Source: Comamonas composti DSM 21721
Lineage (GTDB): Bacteria; Pseudomonadota; Gammaproteobacteria; Burkholderiales; Burkholderiaceae_C
Direction: 5' to 3'
NCBI RefSeq assembly: GCF_000429845.1
Contig: NZ_AUCQ01000001.1
Coordinates: 284,647 to 348,646 of the forward strand
Length of the DNA stretch: 64,000 nt
Notes under the pieces: model-generated
The model's input: only the letters and a program-made list of their open reading frames with translations
Database searches by the model: none
What the model was told of the DNA's origin: nothing
Made by a program: the position numbers and the translations under genes
Part shown: positions 49,418-57,679 of the stretch, in pieces
Layout: each line of letters begins with the position of its first letter
How positions within the stretch are numbered: the stretch's first letter is position 1

Positions 49418-50656
49418 TCAGTCGATGGGCTCCATGCCGCGCAGGCTGATCAGCATCCATGCCGTGGATGCCAGCAAGGCCAAAAGACCCAGGCTGTAGA
49501 AGGCGGTCCACTCCATGCGTACGAGCAACTTTCCCGCCAGCACCGAGGTCACAATGCCGGCCAGTCGGGTACCGCAAAAAAGCACGGCGTAGTTGGTCGC
49601 AGCCTGCACACCTTGTGATGACCAGCGCAGAATCAACGCGGCATAGACCACCATCAGCCCACCCACCACCGTGGACATGCCCACGGTGCCGGCCACTGCA
49701 AGGGCCTGCGACTTACCTTGATGCCCCAGCATCAACAGCACGATGCATCCCCCACCTATCGCAGCCAGCAGCAGCATCGTTTTTTGATGGCCTAGATAGC
49801 GAATCAATGGCGTAGTCAGCACCGAAATACCCAGCAACCCCAGAGGCTGTAGCGTGCCAACCAGCCATGCAATACGTTCCATCGGCACCCCCACATCGAC
49901 CAGCATGACGCGATTGAGGGCACTGAGCGGGAAGATGACACCGGCAGCAGTCACCAGCAGAACCAGATACTTGCGCATCTGCGGCTGGCGCAAACAGGCA
50001 AACAGGTGCCCGCCAGCCAATGCTTTGCCCATGCGCACATGGGCCCGCTCCTGCTCGACCAGACCCAACACAGGCAGCAAGGACAACAGCATGCACACGG
50101 CCATCAGCGCGAAGGTGATGCCCCATCCCCACCGCCCGAGCACCACGACCAGCACGCCGCCCCCCAGCATAGAGCCTGTGGCCAGCGCGGCCAGTTTCAA
50201 TGATGCAGCCATCGGTTTGCGCGCTTCACTGGTCATTTCTACGGCCAGGGCATCCAGCGCCAGATCCATCGTGGCCACTGCCATCGCCACCAGCAAGCCC
50301 AGACCAAAGAGCACACCCAGCGGTGCCCCCTCCAGCAAAGCCACCGCTCCCAGCCCAACCACAGTGAGCAACTGAGCCAGCACGATCCAGCCAATGCGCG
50401 GCGACAGAAATGGCAAGCGCAGCCGGTCTACCAATGGAGCCCATAGAAAGGACAAACCAATGGGCAAATACAAGGCGAACGTCCAGGCGATCTGGTCCAC
50501 AGCCATTCCGCGTGCCCGCAAGACAGGGGGCAAGCCTCCTTGCAGCAAGCCCACGATCACGCCGAATCCCACATACAGCAGGCCCATTGCAACCATGATG
50601 CGTGCGCCGCCCTGTTGGGTGGGCGCCCCCCCCATGTACTTGTGCTCACCAGCCAT
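49418..50656 (-). CDS. MFS transporter, RhtX/FptX-like siderophore importer
   Basis: A 412-residue membrane protein with about 12 hydrophobic segments, starting from GLLYVGFGVIVGLLQGGLPP. Such MFS proteins next to TonB receptors (RhtX of Sinorhizobium, FptX of Pseudomonas) carry the siderophore over the inner membrane in place of an ABC importer. PLVDRLRLPFLSPRIGW and MDLALDALAVEM fit that group. Its start overlaps the end of the receptor gene by 11 bases. Confidence 0.85.
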   Translation of the reverse strand: MAGEHKYMGGAPTQQGGARIMVAMGLLYVGFGVIVGLLQGGLPPVLRARGMAVDQIAWTFALYLPIGLSFLWAPLVDRLRLPFLSPRIGWIVLAQLLTVVGLGAVALLEGAPLGVLFGLGLLVAMAVATMDLALDALAVEMTSEARKPMAASLKLAALATGSMLGGGVLVVVLGRWGWGITFALMAVCMLLSLLPVLGLVEQERAHVRMGKALAGGHLFACLRQPQMRKYLVLLVTAAGVIFPLSALNRVMLVDVGVPMERIAWLVGTLQPLGLLGISVLTTPLIRYLGHQKTMLLLAAIGGGCIVLLMLGHQGKSQALAVAGTVGMSTVVGGLMVVYAALILRWSSQGVQAATNYAVLFCGTRLAGIVTSVLAGKLLVRMEWTAFYSLGLLALLASTAWMLISLRGMEPID

Positions 50657-53069
50657 ACTTCAGCGAGGCCAGGAAGGTGCGGCCTTGTCCGTAGTTGCAG
50701 AAGTTCACGCCGTTGCAGGTGAAGTAGGTCTTGTCCGTCAGGTTGGAAACATTCAGCGTCAGCGACATACCACGCAATGCCGGATCCAGATGGCGCAAGT
50801 CATAGCGCAACATCGCATCCATCAAGGTATATGCAGGAATCTTCTGGGTATTGGCCGGGTCAGCAAAGGCAGAGCCCACATGACGCACGCCCGCACCCAG
50901 GGTCCAGCCCGCCATTACACCTTCGGCAAATTTGTAGTCGCCCCACACCGATGCTGTCTGCTTGGCCACCGTGATAGGGCGCTTGCCCAGATCCGCACCG
51001 TTGCTGCGCGTCACCTCGGGATGAATCACACTGAAGCCGCTGATGATGTTGAGGCCTTTAGCGGGACTGAAGCGCGCCTCCAGCTCTATCCCACGCGAAT
51101 TGATTTCCCCGGTCTGTACCCGCGCATTCGGCAAGGGTGAGCGTGGATCCTGCGTCAACACGTTCTGCTGGGTCAGGTCAAAGGCAGACAGTGTAAACAG
51201 CGCATTCTTACCAGGTGGCTGATACTTCACACCCAGCTCGAATTGCTTTCCGGTCGAGGGCTTGAATGGATCCCCATAAGGGTTCGCCGTAACCGATGGG
51301 TCAAACGAGGTGGCATAGCTGGCATAGGGGGCAAAGCCGCTGTCGAAGTTGCGGATAACACCCGCTCTCCATGTGAATTTGCTCAGCGTTTGCTCGGTGA
51401 ATGACTTGGCCAGTGCGTTCTCGTTCTTGACACGCGCACGGTCAAAGCGACCTCCCAACGTGAAGCCCCACTGCCCCCACTTCATTTGGTCCTGCACATA
51501 CACCCCTGCAATGTTTTGCTTGCGATCCGGACTGGTGTTGGCCGCAGGACGTGTGATCGCCTGGCCATAATCAGGCTCCAAGTAATCCAGTGTGGGCGCG
51601 GCGCCATAGCCTTGTGTTTGTTGCCAGCGGTCATGCTGAAGATCAACTCCCAGCAGCACTTGGTGAGACACCGCCCCCGCTTGCAGATTGCCTTGCAAGT
51701 GCGTGTCGATGTTGAGGGCATTCAGCTTCTCCTTGGACCACAGCGCATAGCGGTTCAGCGTGTGCTGATCCGCCTGCAAGCCGGTACTCCCCACTTGGCT
51801 GGAGTCCAGATCCATCCGCGTGTAGCGCAGGTTTTGTCTCAGGCTCCATTGCGCGTTGAAGCGGTGGCTAAACTCATAGCCGATGTTGCTGTGCGTCCGG
51901 TCAAATTCATTCATGTCTGGCGAGCCATCGAAGAAGTTGCGTGGGAATGCACCATGCACATTCGGCAAGATGGAGCCATTCGAGGGCAGGACACCATAGA
52001 ACCCGCCCTTGGGGTCATGCTGGTACAGCCCCATAACCGTCAGCTGCGTGTCGGCATTCGGCTTCCAGGTTATCGATGGTGCAATCAACACGCGCTCTTC
52101 CTGGGTCATGTCCACCGAGGTGTCAGACTTGCGGCCCAATGCCGTCAATCTGTACTGCACGCTGGCATCTTCATTGAGCGCTCCGCCACTGTCCCAGCCC
52201 AGTTGCCGGCGGTTGTGACTGCCTGCTGATATGCCGACCTCATGAAATGCCTCTGGTGTGGGGCGTTTGCTGACCATGCTAACAATACCGCCCAGTGGAG
52301 CCTGCCCATACATGACCGAAGCCGGCCCCTTCAACACCTCCGCGCGCTCCAGCAAAAAGGCGTCAATTTGCGGCACCAAGTAGGAGGCCCCACGCGGCAT
52401 ACGCAGCCCGTCGAGGTACAAGAAAGTGTCAGACACACCACCAATGCCTCGGAAGGCCATCATGTCAAACCGTGATGTATCTCCGCGCATATCCGCAGAC
52501 AAGCCGGGCGTATAACGCAAGCTCTGGGTCAACTGCTGAGCGCCCAGGTTTTCAATCTGCTCCTTGGAAACAACATGGATGGACATGGGCGTTTCCATCA
52601 ACGGAGTGTCTGTCTTGGTGGCCGTCAGGCTGCGTTTTGCCACATAGCCCAGAACAGGCCCGTTGCCAACTTCCTGGTAGCTTTGCGCCGAAACCTCCAC
52701 TTCAGGCAATGCAGGAGTCGTACTGCTGGCGCGTGAACGCAGCTCGATCGTGACCAGGTTTCCATCAAAGCGCCCCTGCAGGCCGCTGCCTGCGAGAAGA
52801 CGTTCCAGCGCTTCGCGTGGCGTCCACTTGCCTGATACGGAGGGCGCATTTTTTCCTGCCACCAGGTCTTGCTGCACCAGCAATTGCATGCGTGTTTGAC
52901 GCGCCCAGTGATTCAGCGCCTGGGCCAAGGGCTGGGCCTCTAACTGAAACAGCACAGCTGCACCTGTCGAAGGGGATGCGGGCGCAGTCTGCGCGTGCAA
53001 TATGCTGCTTCCCCATGCCAGTGTCATAGCCATGGCAACAGGCAGAAGCCGAAACGTGCGGCGATTCAT
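50646..53069 (-). CDS. TonB-dependent siderophore receptor with signalling (STN) domain
   Basis: An 807-residue outer-membrane receptor of the FpvA/FecA transducer class. Signal peptide (residues 1-27), STN signalling domain (about 38-112, LFQLEAQPLAQALNHWARQT), plug domain (about 150-260, with ETPMSIHVVSKEQIENLGAQ and VLKGPASVMYGQAPLGGIV), and a beta-barrel ending in the aromatic KYGW. The N-terminal domain talks to FecR, which controls FecI; both genes are just upstream. The ligand cannot be read from sequence; the FptX-like partner suggests a ferric siderophore made by this or another organism. Confidence 0.93.
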   Translation of the reverse strand: MNRRTFRLLPVAMAMTLAWGSSILHAQTAPASPSTGAAVLFQLEAQPLAQALNHWARQTRMQLLVQQDLVAGKNAPSVSGKWTPREALERLLAGSGLQGRFDGNLVTIELRSRASSTTPALPEVEVSAQSYQEVGNGPVLGYVAKRSLTATKTDTPLMETPMSIHVVSKEQIENLGAQQLTQSLRYTPGLSADMRGDTSRFDMMAFRGIGGVSDTFLYLDGLRMPRGASYLVPQIDAFLLERAEVLKGPASVMYGQAPLGGIVSMVSKRPTPEAFHEVGISAGSHNRRQLGWDSGGALNEDASVQYRLTALGRKSDTSVDMTQEERVLIAPSITWKPNADTQLTVMGLYQHDPKGGFYGVLPSNGSILPNVHGAFPRNFFDGSPDMNEFDRTHSNIGYEFSHRFNAQWSLRQNLRYTRMDLDSSQVGSTGLQADQHTLNRYALWSKEKLNALNIDTHLQGNLQAGAVSHQVLLGVDLQHDRWQQTQGYGAAPTLDYLEPDYGQAITRPAANTSPDRKQNIAGVYVQDQMKWGQWGFTLGGRFDRARVKNENALAKSFTEQTLSKFTWRAGVIRNFDSGFAPYASYATSFDPSVTANPYGDPFKPSTGKQFELGVKYQPPGKNALFTLSAFDLTQQNVLTQDPRSPLPNARVQTGEINSRGIELEARFSPAKGLNIISGFSVIHPEVTRSNGADLGKRPITVAKQTASVWGDYKFAEGVMAGWTLGAGVRHVGSAFADPANTQKIPAYTLMDAMLRYDLRHLDPALRGMSLTLNVSNLTDKTYFTCNGVNFCNYGQGRTFLASLKYGW

Positions 53070-53107
53070 GTGAAATCTCTCCCATAGAAAATTGGATGTC
53101 TATGAGG

Positions 53108-53132
53108 TAGACGCAGCAGCCGCGCGAAACCC
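53108..53132 (-). promoter_or_regulatory. Possible FecI-type ECF promoter of the receptor gene
   Basis: On the minus strand GGGTTTC (53126-53132) and CGTCTA (53108-53113) resemble the -35/-10 elements I recall from FecI/HurI-type promoters. The site lies 39-63 bases before the receptor start. Confidence 0.4.
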
Positions 53133-53157
53133 TGTAATCAATACGAAAAATTCTTAT

Positions 53158-54222
53158 TCAGTTACGTGTCACGATGTCGGTGAACTCGCCTCCCACTTGC
53201 AGACGTACCGGCAGAACACGCGGCAATGCCTTGTACAAAGCGGCAGTTTCCATGGGATCAAAAGTCCCGGACAGGCGCAAAGCACCCACTGCGGGGTCCT
53301 TTACCCGCAACCCTGTTGCACCATAGCGCTCCAGCTCTGCCAAGGCCTGTGCCAGAGGCACATCCACAAAGCTGATGCGCTGATCACGCCATGGGGCAAT
53401 ACCGTCAGCAGGCACCACGGTGGTGGCTTTGACCACACCCTGCTCATCCACTGTCGTCTGCTGCCCGGCCGTAAGCAAAGCCCCGGCTTCCAGGTCATAC
53501 GTGTTTTTCTCTACCTCAGAGACCTGCAAACGCGACACGCGCACCTTGCCTTCTTCGACCGCCACCTGCACTTGCGAATTTCCTGCCAGTCGCGGTGTGT
53601 AGCGCACCGCAAATCGTGTGCCGACCACTGTCACCCGCGCTCCTCCTGCAAGCACATGAAATGGGCGACCATCATGCTGCACCTCAAAGACGGCTTGGCC
53701 ATCGAGTAGCTGCACCTCACGCCGCTGGCGGTAAAAGCGCACCTCTACCTGCGTTTGCGTGTCCAGTCGGAGGCGGCTGCCATCTTCCAAGGTAAGCTGC
53801 TGCTGCTGGCCTTGCTCGGTACGATAGGCCTGGGTCCAGACTGGTTGCATCTGTAGGTGTTGCCATGCCATATAACCCATGCCTGCGGCAGCGGCAGCTA
53901 CCATGGCCGAAGCCGCAGGCCATGCCAGAAATCGGCGGCGTGCCAATGCAGGTGCCGATAAGCGTTTGCGCTCGTGTAATTTGTCATGAGCGAGGCGAGA
54001 ACGCATCCCCTGCAGCAAATCGGCAGGCATGGCATCCATCTCTTGCCATTGCGCACTGCATTGCGCATAGGCTGTGGCATGTAGCACATCTGCCGCAAGC
54101 CAGGCCTCAAAACTGGCTTCTTCTTCCACACTCCACCCCGCATCACGACGGCGCACAAACCATCTCAGCGCCACCTCGTAAAGGCGCTGGGCATCATCAG
54201 CGGAGCCATTCAGCACAGGCAT
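53158..54222 (-). CDS. FecR-like anti-sigma/sigma-regulator
   Basis: A 354-residue protein. The N-terminal DUF4880 region (about residues 1-60, ALRWFVRRRDAGWSVEEEASFEAWL) binds the sigma factor; a membrane segment (about 90-112) follows, then the FecR domain (about 125-240, LEDGSRLRLDTQTQVEV) and an STN-like C-terminal region (about 275-350). It passes the signal from the receptor to FecI. I start at ATG 54222; the longer frame would begin in the intergenic region. It lies 79 bases downstream of the sigma gene. Confidence 0.9.
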   Translation of the reverse strand: MPVLNGSADDAQRLYEVALRWFVRRRDAGWSVEEEASFEAWLAADVLHATAYAQCSAQWQEMDAMPADLLQGMRSRLAHDKLHERKRLSAPALARRRFLAWPAASAMVAAAAAGMGYMAWQHLQMQPVWTQAYRTEQGQQQQLTLEDGSRLRLDTQTQVEVRFYRQRREVQLLDGQAVFEVQHDGRPFHVLAGGARVTVVGTRFAVRYTPRLAGNSQVQVAVEEGKVRVSRLQVSEVEKNTYDLEAGALLTAGQQTTVDEQGVVKATTVVPADGIAPWRDQRISFVDVPLAQALAELERYGATGLRVKDPAVGALRLSGTFDPMETAALYKALPRVLPVRLQVGGEFTDIVTRN

Positions 54223-54301
54223 AGGGGCTTTCTTTGAAAAGTAGACACATGCGCAGTCCACAACCCTGTAGATAACATCGCGGAGAACCAAGCCTCTTTC
54301 A

Positions 54302-54931
54302 TTATTTTGATTTCGCTTTGGGGGGCCTGCCTCTAGGGCGGCGTATTGGTGGAGTCAATGACTCTATTGCATCCATACGCGCACGACATGCATGCAGTGC
54401 AATCTGGATCTGCATCTCTACCGTTTTTACTGCAATCCCCATCCGGTCTGCGGCCTGGGCATGCGTTAGCCCATCAAATTTGACCAAGATGAAAGCTTCT
54501 CTGCACCGCGTGGGCAGACTGTCCACTGTCTGGGCCATGGCCTCGAAACGCTGTCGAGAAGCCAGAGCAATTTCAGGCTCGAGGGTCTCGGGCCCTGCAT
54601 GCATATCCGGTTCGACCAAGGCCTGCGACGTATGGAGATCGCTGTCCCCAGACAGGACTCCCGCGCGTCGATGGTTATCTACCAACAAATTACGGGCTGT
54701 TCGGTACAGCAGTGCGCGTGGATTGTGGATCGCAGAGCCCGCTCGCTCGGCTGCATACACGCGTGCAAAGCTCTCTTGTGTGAGATCCGCAGCCACATCA
54801 CGGTCCCTGACCTTGCGGGCCAGAAAGCTCAGCAGTTCACGGTAATAGTGTTCGATCACAAGGACAGCAGCAGTTAGATGGGCTAGCGCATCAAGCCCGA
54901 AATCACCCTGCAAAGGTTTTGGGTAGAGCAC
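54302..54931 (-). CDS. FecI-like ECF RNA polymerase sigma factor
   Basis: A 209-residue ECF sigma factor with region 2 (about residues 28-95, LTQESFARVYAAE) and region 4 (about 130-185, LPTRCREAFILVKFDGLTHAQAADRMGIAV, split by the family turn). A basic, Pro/Arg-rich tail ends the protein (RRPRGRPPKAKSK). The start codon is GTG. A Fur box lies 7 bases upstream, so it should be expressed under iron limitation, and would drive the receptor gene. Confidence 0.92.
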   Translation of the reverse strand: MLYPKPLQGDFGLDALAHLTAAVLVIEHYYRELLSFLARKVRDRDVAADLTQESFARVYAAERAGSAIHNPRALLYRTARNLLVDNHRRAGVLSGDSDLHTSQALVEPDMHAGPETLEPEIALASRQRFEAMAQTVDSLPTRCREAFILVKFDGLTHAQAADRMGIAVKTVEMQIQIALHACRARMDAIESLTPPIRRPRGRPPKAKSK

Positions 54932-54937
54932 TTATTT

Positions 54938-54956
54938 GCAAATAGTTCTCATTATC
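54938..54956 (-). promoter_or_regulatory. Fur box upstream of the FecI-like gene
   Basis: On the minus strand GATAATGAGAACTATTTGC matches the 19-base Fur consensus at 14 positions. It lies immediately before the GTG start of the sigma factor. Confidence 0.75.
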
Positions 54957-54965
54957 TACCAAGTA

Positions 54966-55250
54966 ATGGGCATTGTTGCTGGCCCTACACTTTGGACACT
55001 GACCTTACCCTCGAAAAACGTATCCCTTGCTGAGTGGTCCAATCAAGCAAGGGGTAACGAAATGAAGAAGACAAAGACGGCGATGACCAGGGCGCGTTAC
55101 ACGCTGGAATTCAAGCGGGGGGCTGTGCGGCTGGTTGAAGGCGGGCAGAGCATTGCGGCGGCGGCGCGCACAGCAAGCCTGTGAGCGCCGAGCAGATGGA
55201 GGTTGCGCGACTGCGAGCCGCAGTTGGCACGGGTACCGGTGCGTGTGCCA
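54966..55250 (+). pseudogene. IS3-family insertion sequence remnant (orfA fragment)
   Basis: From ATG 55062 the frame reads MKKTKTAMTRARYTLEFKRG and AVRLVEGGQSIAAAARTASL and then stops at 55182-55184. This is the start of an IS3-type OrfA. In another frame KPVSAEQMEVARLRA (from about 55174) is the later part of the same protein, so the helix-turn-helix region between was deleted. CCTACACTTTGGACACTGAC at about 54982 resembles an IS end. No OrfB is present. Confidence 0.7.
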
Positions 55251-55253
55251 AGG

Positions 55254-55424
55254 GCCAGTGGCTATATCAAAGAACAGCTCGATGCGGTAGCAGGCCAGCC
55301 CAATGGACGGCCCGGGATGCCCCAGGGCTGGCGCACGCCGATCGATGTTTATGCGCAGCATCTGGCTCAGCTTGCTTTGCAGCACAGAATCTGTGCATCA
55401 ACCTTTTATTGCACTTGGACTTGA
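55254..55424 (+). pseudogene. IS30-family transposase C-terminal remnant
   Basis: The frame GYIKEQLDAVAGQPNGRPGM and GWRTPIDVYAQHLAQLALQH resembles the last 60 residues of IS30-type transposases (LDAVA...NxRPR...P.EVYAQHL). The catalytic part is missing. It directly follows the IS3 remnant. Confidence 0.6.
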
Positions 55425-55514
55425 ATCCGCCCAGATATATACAGCGCCAGAAGCTACCGTAGCCATAGCATCCCCTGGCCCTGCTCGACAGCCGGACGCA
55501 GGCACAATACGTGC

Positions 55515-57536
55515 GTGGCCATTCCCCAATCATTCATCCAGGAGCTTCTTTCCCGCATCGACGTGGTCGATATCGTGGGCCGCTATGTGCAGCTTCGAAA
55601 GGGCGGCGCCAATTTCATGGGCCTGTGCCCGTTCCACAGCGAAAAATCGCCCTCGTTCACGGTCAGCCCCAGCAAGCAGTTCTATCACTGCTTTGGCTGC
55701 GGCAAGAACGGCAATGCGATCGGCTTTCTGATGGAGCATGCGGGCATGGGCTTTGTCGAGGCCGTACAGGATCTTGCAGGCCAGGTGGGCCTGTCGGTTC
55801 CGCAGGACGACATCAGCCCCGCCGAGCGCGAGCGCCAGGCCGCGCAAAAGCAAAAGCAGGCCAGCCTCACCGATGTGCTGGAGCAGGCGGGCAGCGCCTA
55901 CCGCAAGCACCTGGCCGGCTCTGAGCAGGCCATCGCCTACCTCAGGCGCCGCGGCGTCTCACCCGAAACCAGCCGGCGCTTCGGCCTGGGCTACGCACCC
56001 GCAGGCTGGCGCTCCCTGGCCAGCGTGTTTCCCCAATACGATGACCCGCAGCTCGAAGAGTCCGGCCTGGTCATCGTGGGCGAGGAGGACAAGCGCTACG
56101 ACCGCTTTCGCGACCGGCTGATGTTTCCCATCCGCAACGTCAAGGGCGAGTGCATAGGCTTTGGCGGGCGCGTGTTCGGCGATGAAAAGCCCAAGTACCT
56201 GAACTCGCCCGAAACCCCGGTGTTTCACAAGGGGCGCGAGCTCTATGGCCTGTACGAGGCGCGTCAGGCGCTGCGCGACCTGGGCTATGCCCTGGTCGCC
56301 GAAGGCTATATGGACGTGGTGGCTCTGGCCCAGTTGGGCTTTGCCAACGCCGTGGCCACGCTGGGCACGGCCTGCACACCCGAGCATGTGCAAAAGCTGC
56401 TGCGTTTTACCGATGCCATCGTCTTCAGCTTCGACGGCGACAGCGCTGGCCGGCGCGCGGCGCGCAAGGCGCTGGATGCGGCCCTGCCCCACGCCAACGA
56501 CACGCGCAGCATCAAGTTTTTGTTCCTGCCCGCCGAGCATGACCCCGACAGCTTTATCCGCGAGCACGGCCCCGACGCGTTCGCGCGCCATGTGGGTGAT
56601 GCGCTGCCGCTGTCGCGCTTTTTGATCGAGGCCGCCAGCGAAGCCTGCGACCTGGGCCAAGCCGAAGGCCGCGCCCACATGGCCAGCAATGCACGCCCGC
56701 TGTGGAGTGCCCTGCCCGACGGCGCCCTGAAGCGCCAGTTGCTGGCCGAGATCGCAGCCCTGGCCCAGCTCGACGCACGCGACCTGTCCGAAATCTGGGC
56801 CCAGGAAGCCGCACGCACAGCCCCCCGGCGGATCGGCCATGAAGCGGCTCACGCGCAAGGCACACCTGTGCCGCCCGGCCATCCATCCGGCTTTGCCCCT
56901 GCACCTGAATGGGACAGCAGCTACGGCGTGCCCGAGTCCCAGATGCCCGGCCATGGTGGTTATTCGCCGCACCCGGCCCAGGGCGCAGGCTGGCGCGGTG
57001 CGCGCCAGCAACAGGGCCGAGGTAGCCGCAAGCCCTGGGGGCGCGGCAAGGGGGAGCGGGACTGGGCGCCAGCTCCACAGCCCGGCCCGCGCCTGTCGCC
57101 CACCATGCGCCTGGACCAGGCCGCACGCCTTTTGATGTCGCACATGGAGTTCATGGAAGAGCTCACACACGAGGACTTCGATGCCCTGGCCCATAGCGGC
57201 GCCAGCCACGGTGCTCTGTTTCGCTGGCTGGAGGCGCAATTCCAGGAAGCAGGCCCCCGCCCCTGGGCCTTGCTGCGCGAGATGCTGCGCGGCCAGCCCC
57301 ACGAGGGCCTGGCCGACAAACTCATGAGCGGCCCCCATGCCCAACCCGAGGGCGAGCTGCCCGAGCTGCGCCAGGAGCTGCGCGACGTGCTCAATCGCAT
57401 GCAGATCAGCCGCATCACCACGCTCACCGAGGAAGCGCTCAAGGCCCTGTCCAGCGACCCCGGCGCAGCCCAGCGCTGGCGCGAGCTGCAGGCGCGCAAA
57501 GAGGCCTTGAACGCCCAGCTCTCGGGCTCGAACTGA
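55515..57536 (+). CDS. dnaG: DNA primase
   Basis: A 673-residue primase. The N-terminal zinc ribbon has Cys38, His41, Cys59 and Cys62 (GLCPFHSEKSPSF and FYHCFGCGKNGN). The catalytic core has RVFGDEKPKYLNSPETPVFH, and the TOPRIM motifs LVAEGYMDVVALAQ and FSFDGDSAGRRAARKAL. A Gly/Pro/Arg-rich linker (about residues 440-520) leads to the C-terminal helicase-binding domain. Start is GTG at 55515. Neither rpsU nor rpoD, the usual partners, is adjacent: IS remnants lie upstream and a DUF4132 gene downstream. Confidence 0.95.
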   Translation: MAIPQSFIQELLSRIDVVDIVGRYVQLRKGGANFMGLCPFHSEKSPSFTVSPSKQFYHCFGCGKNGNAIGFLMEHAGMGFVEAVQDLAGQVGLSVPQDDISPAERERQAAQKQKQASLTDVLEQAGSAYRKHLAGSEQAIAYLRRRGVSPETSRRFGLGYAPAGWRSLASVFPQYDDPQLEESGLVIVGEEDKRYDRFRDRLMFPIRNVKGECIGFGGRVFGDEKPKYLNSPETPVFHKGRELYGLYEARQALRDLGYALVAEGYMDVVALAQLGFANAVATLGTACTPEHVQKLLRFTDAIVFSFDGDSAGRRAARKALDAALPHANDTRSIKFLFLPAEHDPDSFIREHGPDAFARHVGDALPLSRFLIEAASEACDLGQAEGRAHMASNARPLWSALPDGALKRQLLAEIAALAQLDARDLSEIWAQEAARTAPRRIGHEAAHAQGTPVPPGHPSGFAPAPEWDSSYGVPESQMPGHGGYSPHPAQGAGWRGARQQQGRGSRKPWGRGKGERDWAPAPQPGPRLSPTMRLDQAARLLMSHMEFMEELTHEDFDALAHSGASHGALFRWLEAQFQEAGPRPWALLREMLRGQPHEGLADKLMSGPHAQPEGELPELRQELRDVLNRMQISRITTLTEEALKALSSDPGAAQRWRELQARKEALNAQLSGSN

Positions 57537-57679
57537 AGAGCCTGGTCACGAGCTGCCTGGCAAATTTCCAGGTCGGCAGGGCTTGAGACCTGCGCCGGGC
57601 CTATACCATTCACAGGTTCACAAAGTCTTCAGCCCAAGCTGGCAAAGACTTTGTTGGTGATCTCTGAAAGGAAGAAGGC

